Source of the DNA: Arenibacter algicola
GTDB taxonomy: Bacteria > Bacteroidota > Bacteroidia > Flavobacteriales > Flavobacteriaceae
Length of the DNA stretch: 64,000 nucleotides
Direction of reading: 5' to 3'
NCBI RefSeq assembly: GCF_000733925.1
Contig: NZ_JPOO01000003.1
Span: 2,232,001-2,296,000, forward strand
The first letter of the stretch is position 1, and every line of letters begins with the position of its first letter. Below the pieces are notes generated by a model. That model saw only the letters and a program-made list of their open reading frames with translations, was not told where the DNA came from and made no database searches. A program made the position numbers and the translations under genes. This document shows positions 62,771-64,000 of this stretch, piece after piece.

Positions 62771-63077
62771 AAGTGTTTTACATTATTTACGAAAGACAGG
62801 CTTAAGAGGTTTGTTCTAATCTAGAAAAGATGAAATCTTCTTCTAAATCCCTTAAAGACGAACTCAAAAAAGAAATGCTCAATTAAAAAAACCAACCATT
62901 TGGGATGATGACTAAAATCCGGAACCTTGTTGTATAAGTGCTTTTTAATTAATCCTTATTTCTTTTAGAATTCCTAAGCAATCTTAAGGAATAAGGGATT
63001 AGGATAAGCAGTAGGTTAATAATCAACAAATAGTAATATCCTTTCATATTGGTCAGTGTTTGTGTTTACTTATTGCC
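62771..63077. other. Intergenic region with one candidate small gene
   Basis: It holds the 32-codon candidate described separately (62949-63047, minus) and an 18-codon plus-strand ATG frame from 62830 rich in Ser and Lys, which I do not call. No terminator or repeat stands out. Confidence 0.5.
62949..63047 (-). CDS. Candidate 32-residue single-helix membrane peptide
   Basis: ATG at 63047 gives MKGYYYLLIINLLLILIPYS followed by the basic tail LRLLRNSKRNKD and a stop at 62949. One hydrophobic helix plus a positive C-terminus is a typical small membrane protein layout. No clear ribosome site precedes it, but Bacteroidetes often lack one. It lies between the secreted-protein gene at 63078 and the GDSL lipoprotein, on their strand. 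Confidence 0.35.
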   Translation of the reverse strand: MKGYYYLLIINLLLILIPYSLRLLRNSKRNKD

Positions 63078-63719
63078 TTATTCCTTTATAATAATAATGG
63101 TGGCTTTAGACCCTGTGGATAAATTCCACATATTGGAATGAATCATTTTACCTTCATCATCATAAACATTAACTTGGGCCGTATTGGGACCTGAGGTACC
63201 TTGATTAAGTGCCTCGAAATCAATTCTATTAAAACCCTTCTGCAAATCTAGGTTAATTCCTTTAAAGGAACCTGTTAAAAAAATATTGGGTTCCACCACC
63301 TTATCGTTGAGCAATATTCTTACCCTGTCACCATCAACATATTCATGGTCGCGGCAAACAATACCTACAAATTTCCCATTGCTTTTAATATCTCCCAAAT
63401 ACATGTTCCCAAAAAACGTTGAAGAACCTTCCTTTTCCTTTTCACCAACTTTTGGATCTATTTTTAAACCATAGCCAGCCTGTACCAATTCCCTGTCCGG
63501 AAGCATCTTGACATTTCTGGCGGTAAGGGAATCCCTAAGATTGGTAGTAGGTTTTAAGGTAATAATGGATGGCATTTTCAAAGCTGTACCCTGATTGGGA
63601 TTTTCCCTAACCCCTCTATCCCCTTCTATTTTTAGAGGATTGGTGGTAGGAAGATCGGTTTGGGACATACCCAAGTGCGAAAATAGAAATAGAACGCAAA
63701 ATAAAAATACTATTCTCAT
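63078..63719 (-). CDS. Secreted protein of unknown function
   Basis: I choose the ATG at 63719, which gives a signal peptide MRIVFLFCVLFLFSHLGMSQ; an upstream start at 63770 would bury it. The mature part (about 194 residues) has a charged, Lys/Glu-rich N-terminal half and a C-terminal beta-sandwich-like half (GFNRIDFEALNQGTSGPNTA, AQVNVYDDEGKMI), and ends with a run of Ile. I recognise no family. Confidence 0.75.
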   Translation of the reverse strand: MRIVFLFCVLFLFSHLGMSQTDLPTTNPLKIEGDRGVRENPNQGTALKMPSIITLKPTTNLRDSLTARNVKMLPDRELVQAGYGLKIDPKVGEKEKEGSSTFFGNMYLGDIKSNGKFVGIVCRDHEYVDGDRVRILLNDKVVEPNIFLTGSFKGINLDLQKGFNRIDFEALNQGTSGPNTAQVNVYDDEGKMIHSNMWNLSTGSKATIIIIKE

Positions 63720-63811
63720 ATGGCCATTTAATGTACCTATCAATTGCAAAAATATCAAATACCTTGCCATGTGTCACTAAAATGCTGTTAAATTCACTGC
63801 ATAACAAAAAA

Positions 63812-63837
63812 CCGGTTTAAGGACAAGCTTAAACCGG
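63812..63837 (-). terminator. Terminator after the gene at the right edge
   Basis: CCGGTTTAAG (63812-63821) pairs perfectly with CTTAAACCGG (63828-63837) around GACAAG, with an A run on the left that becomes a T run on the minus strand, 25 bp beyond the stop of the partial gene. Confidence 0.8.
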
Positions 63838-63862
63838 CATTAACAATCCAGGGGGAAATTCC

Positions 63863-64000
63863 CTAAGTTTTGACCGTATCTACAGGACCCAATTGGGCAT
63901 GTTCGTTCTCAGTAAACAAACGGGACTTTATAACAAAGCGCAATCCCAACGGTATTTCCAAGGAAAAACTGGAGCCGCGGCCTTTGGTTACATCTATGGT
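63863..64000 (-). CDS. Partial gene, probable C-terminus of a histidine kinase
   Basis: The last 46 codons of a minus-strand gene that continues beyond the window. GRGSSFSLEIPLG resembles the final G-box/strand of HATPase domains (G-x-GS-x-F-x-L-x-IPL), followed by a 26-residue tail ending DTVKT. The identification is tentative because only this piece is visible. Confidence 0.5.
   Translation of the reverse strand, partial: TIDVTKGRGSSFSLEIPLGLRFVIKSRLFTENEHAQLGPVDTVKT

Overview
The window is an AT-rich chromosomal segment of a marine-type Flavobacteriaceae (Bacteroidetes). Evidence: type IX secretion sorting domains, TonB-dependent receptor with a carboxypeptidase-like N-terminal domain, TAnnTTTG promoter elements, N-acylornithine carbamoyltransferase, several lineage-typical DUF genes (DUF3098, DUF4271, DUF4296) and an arsenosugar gene group. 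No tRNA, rRNA, CRISPR array, prophage or transposase gene was seen.

Layout. 1-1105: no intact gene; a nest of hairpin repeats around a DUF559 nuclease relic with one in-frame stop, then a heptad repeat. 1106-8967: minus-strand arginine/proline operon (GNAT, argG, argC, proC, argD, proA, proB, argF'). 9185-16107: glycosyltransferases and an FAD oxidoreductase/4Fe-4S membrane protein pair. 16333-23721: PhoR/PhoB-like pair divergent from a beta-helix lipoprotein, a TonB-dependent receptor and two tiny T9SS-domain proteins, with an 11-bp-phased TTAACA-like array between the two sides. 24083-38529: LuxE-like protein, tyrS, dihydroorotase operon, hemD, pckA, saccharopine dehydrogenase-like gene with an Lrp regulator, Zn peptidase, ald. 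38782-46205: SemiSWEET, leuS, then ftsX-DUF3098-uppP-truB and a TonB-like gene. 48101-52819: arsenosugar-type cluster. 52826-64000: amidase, GH113-like lipoprotein, trmB, LysE, alkyltransferase-like protein, Mrp/NifU/FNR/ferredoxin redox group, ABC exporter, GDSL lipoprotein, a secreted protein and the 3' end of a probable histidine kinase.

Most interesting: leuS carries an in-frame 435-bp element encoding a DUF559 (PD-(D/E)XK-type) nuclease domain. It is bounded by 29-bp terminal inverted repeats (28/29 identical, each a hairpin) and a 3-bp direct repeat, and it is open in the host frame from end to end. With the relic at 505-870 this suggests a family of nuclease-coding palindromic mobile elements, one of which lives inside an essential tRNA synthetase. 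Also notable: a Pho-box-like array that predicts a phosphate-controlled TonB system, cargo-less T9SS sorting domains, and 7-bp tandem repeats immediately after two stop codons.
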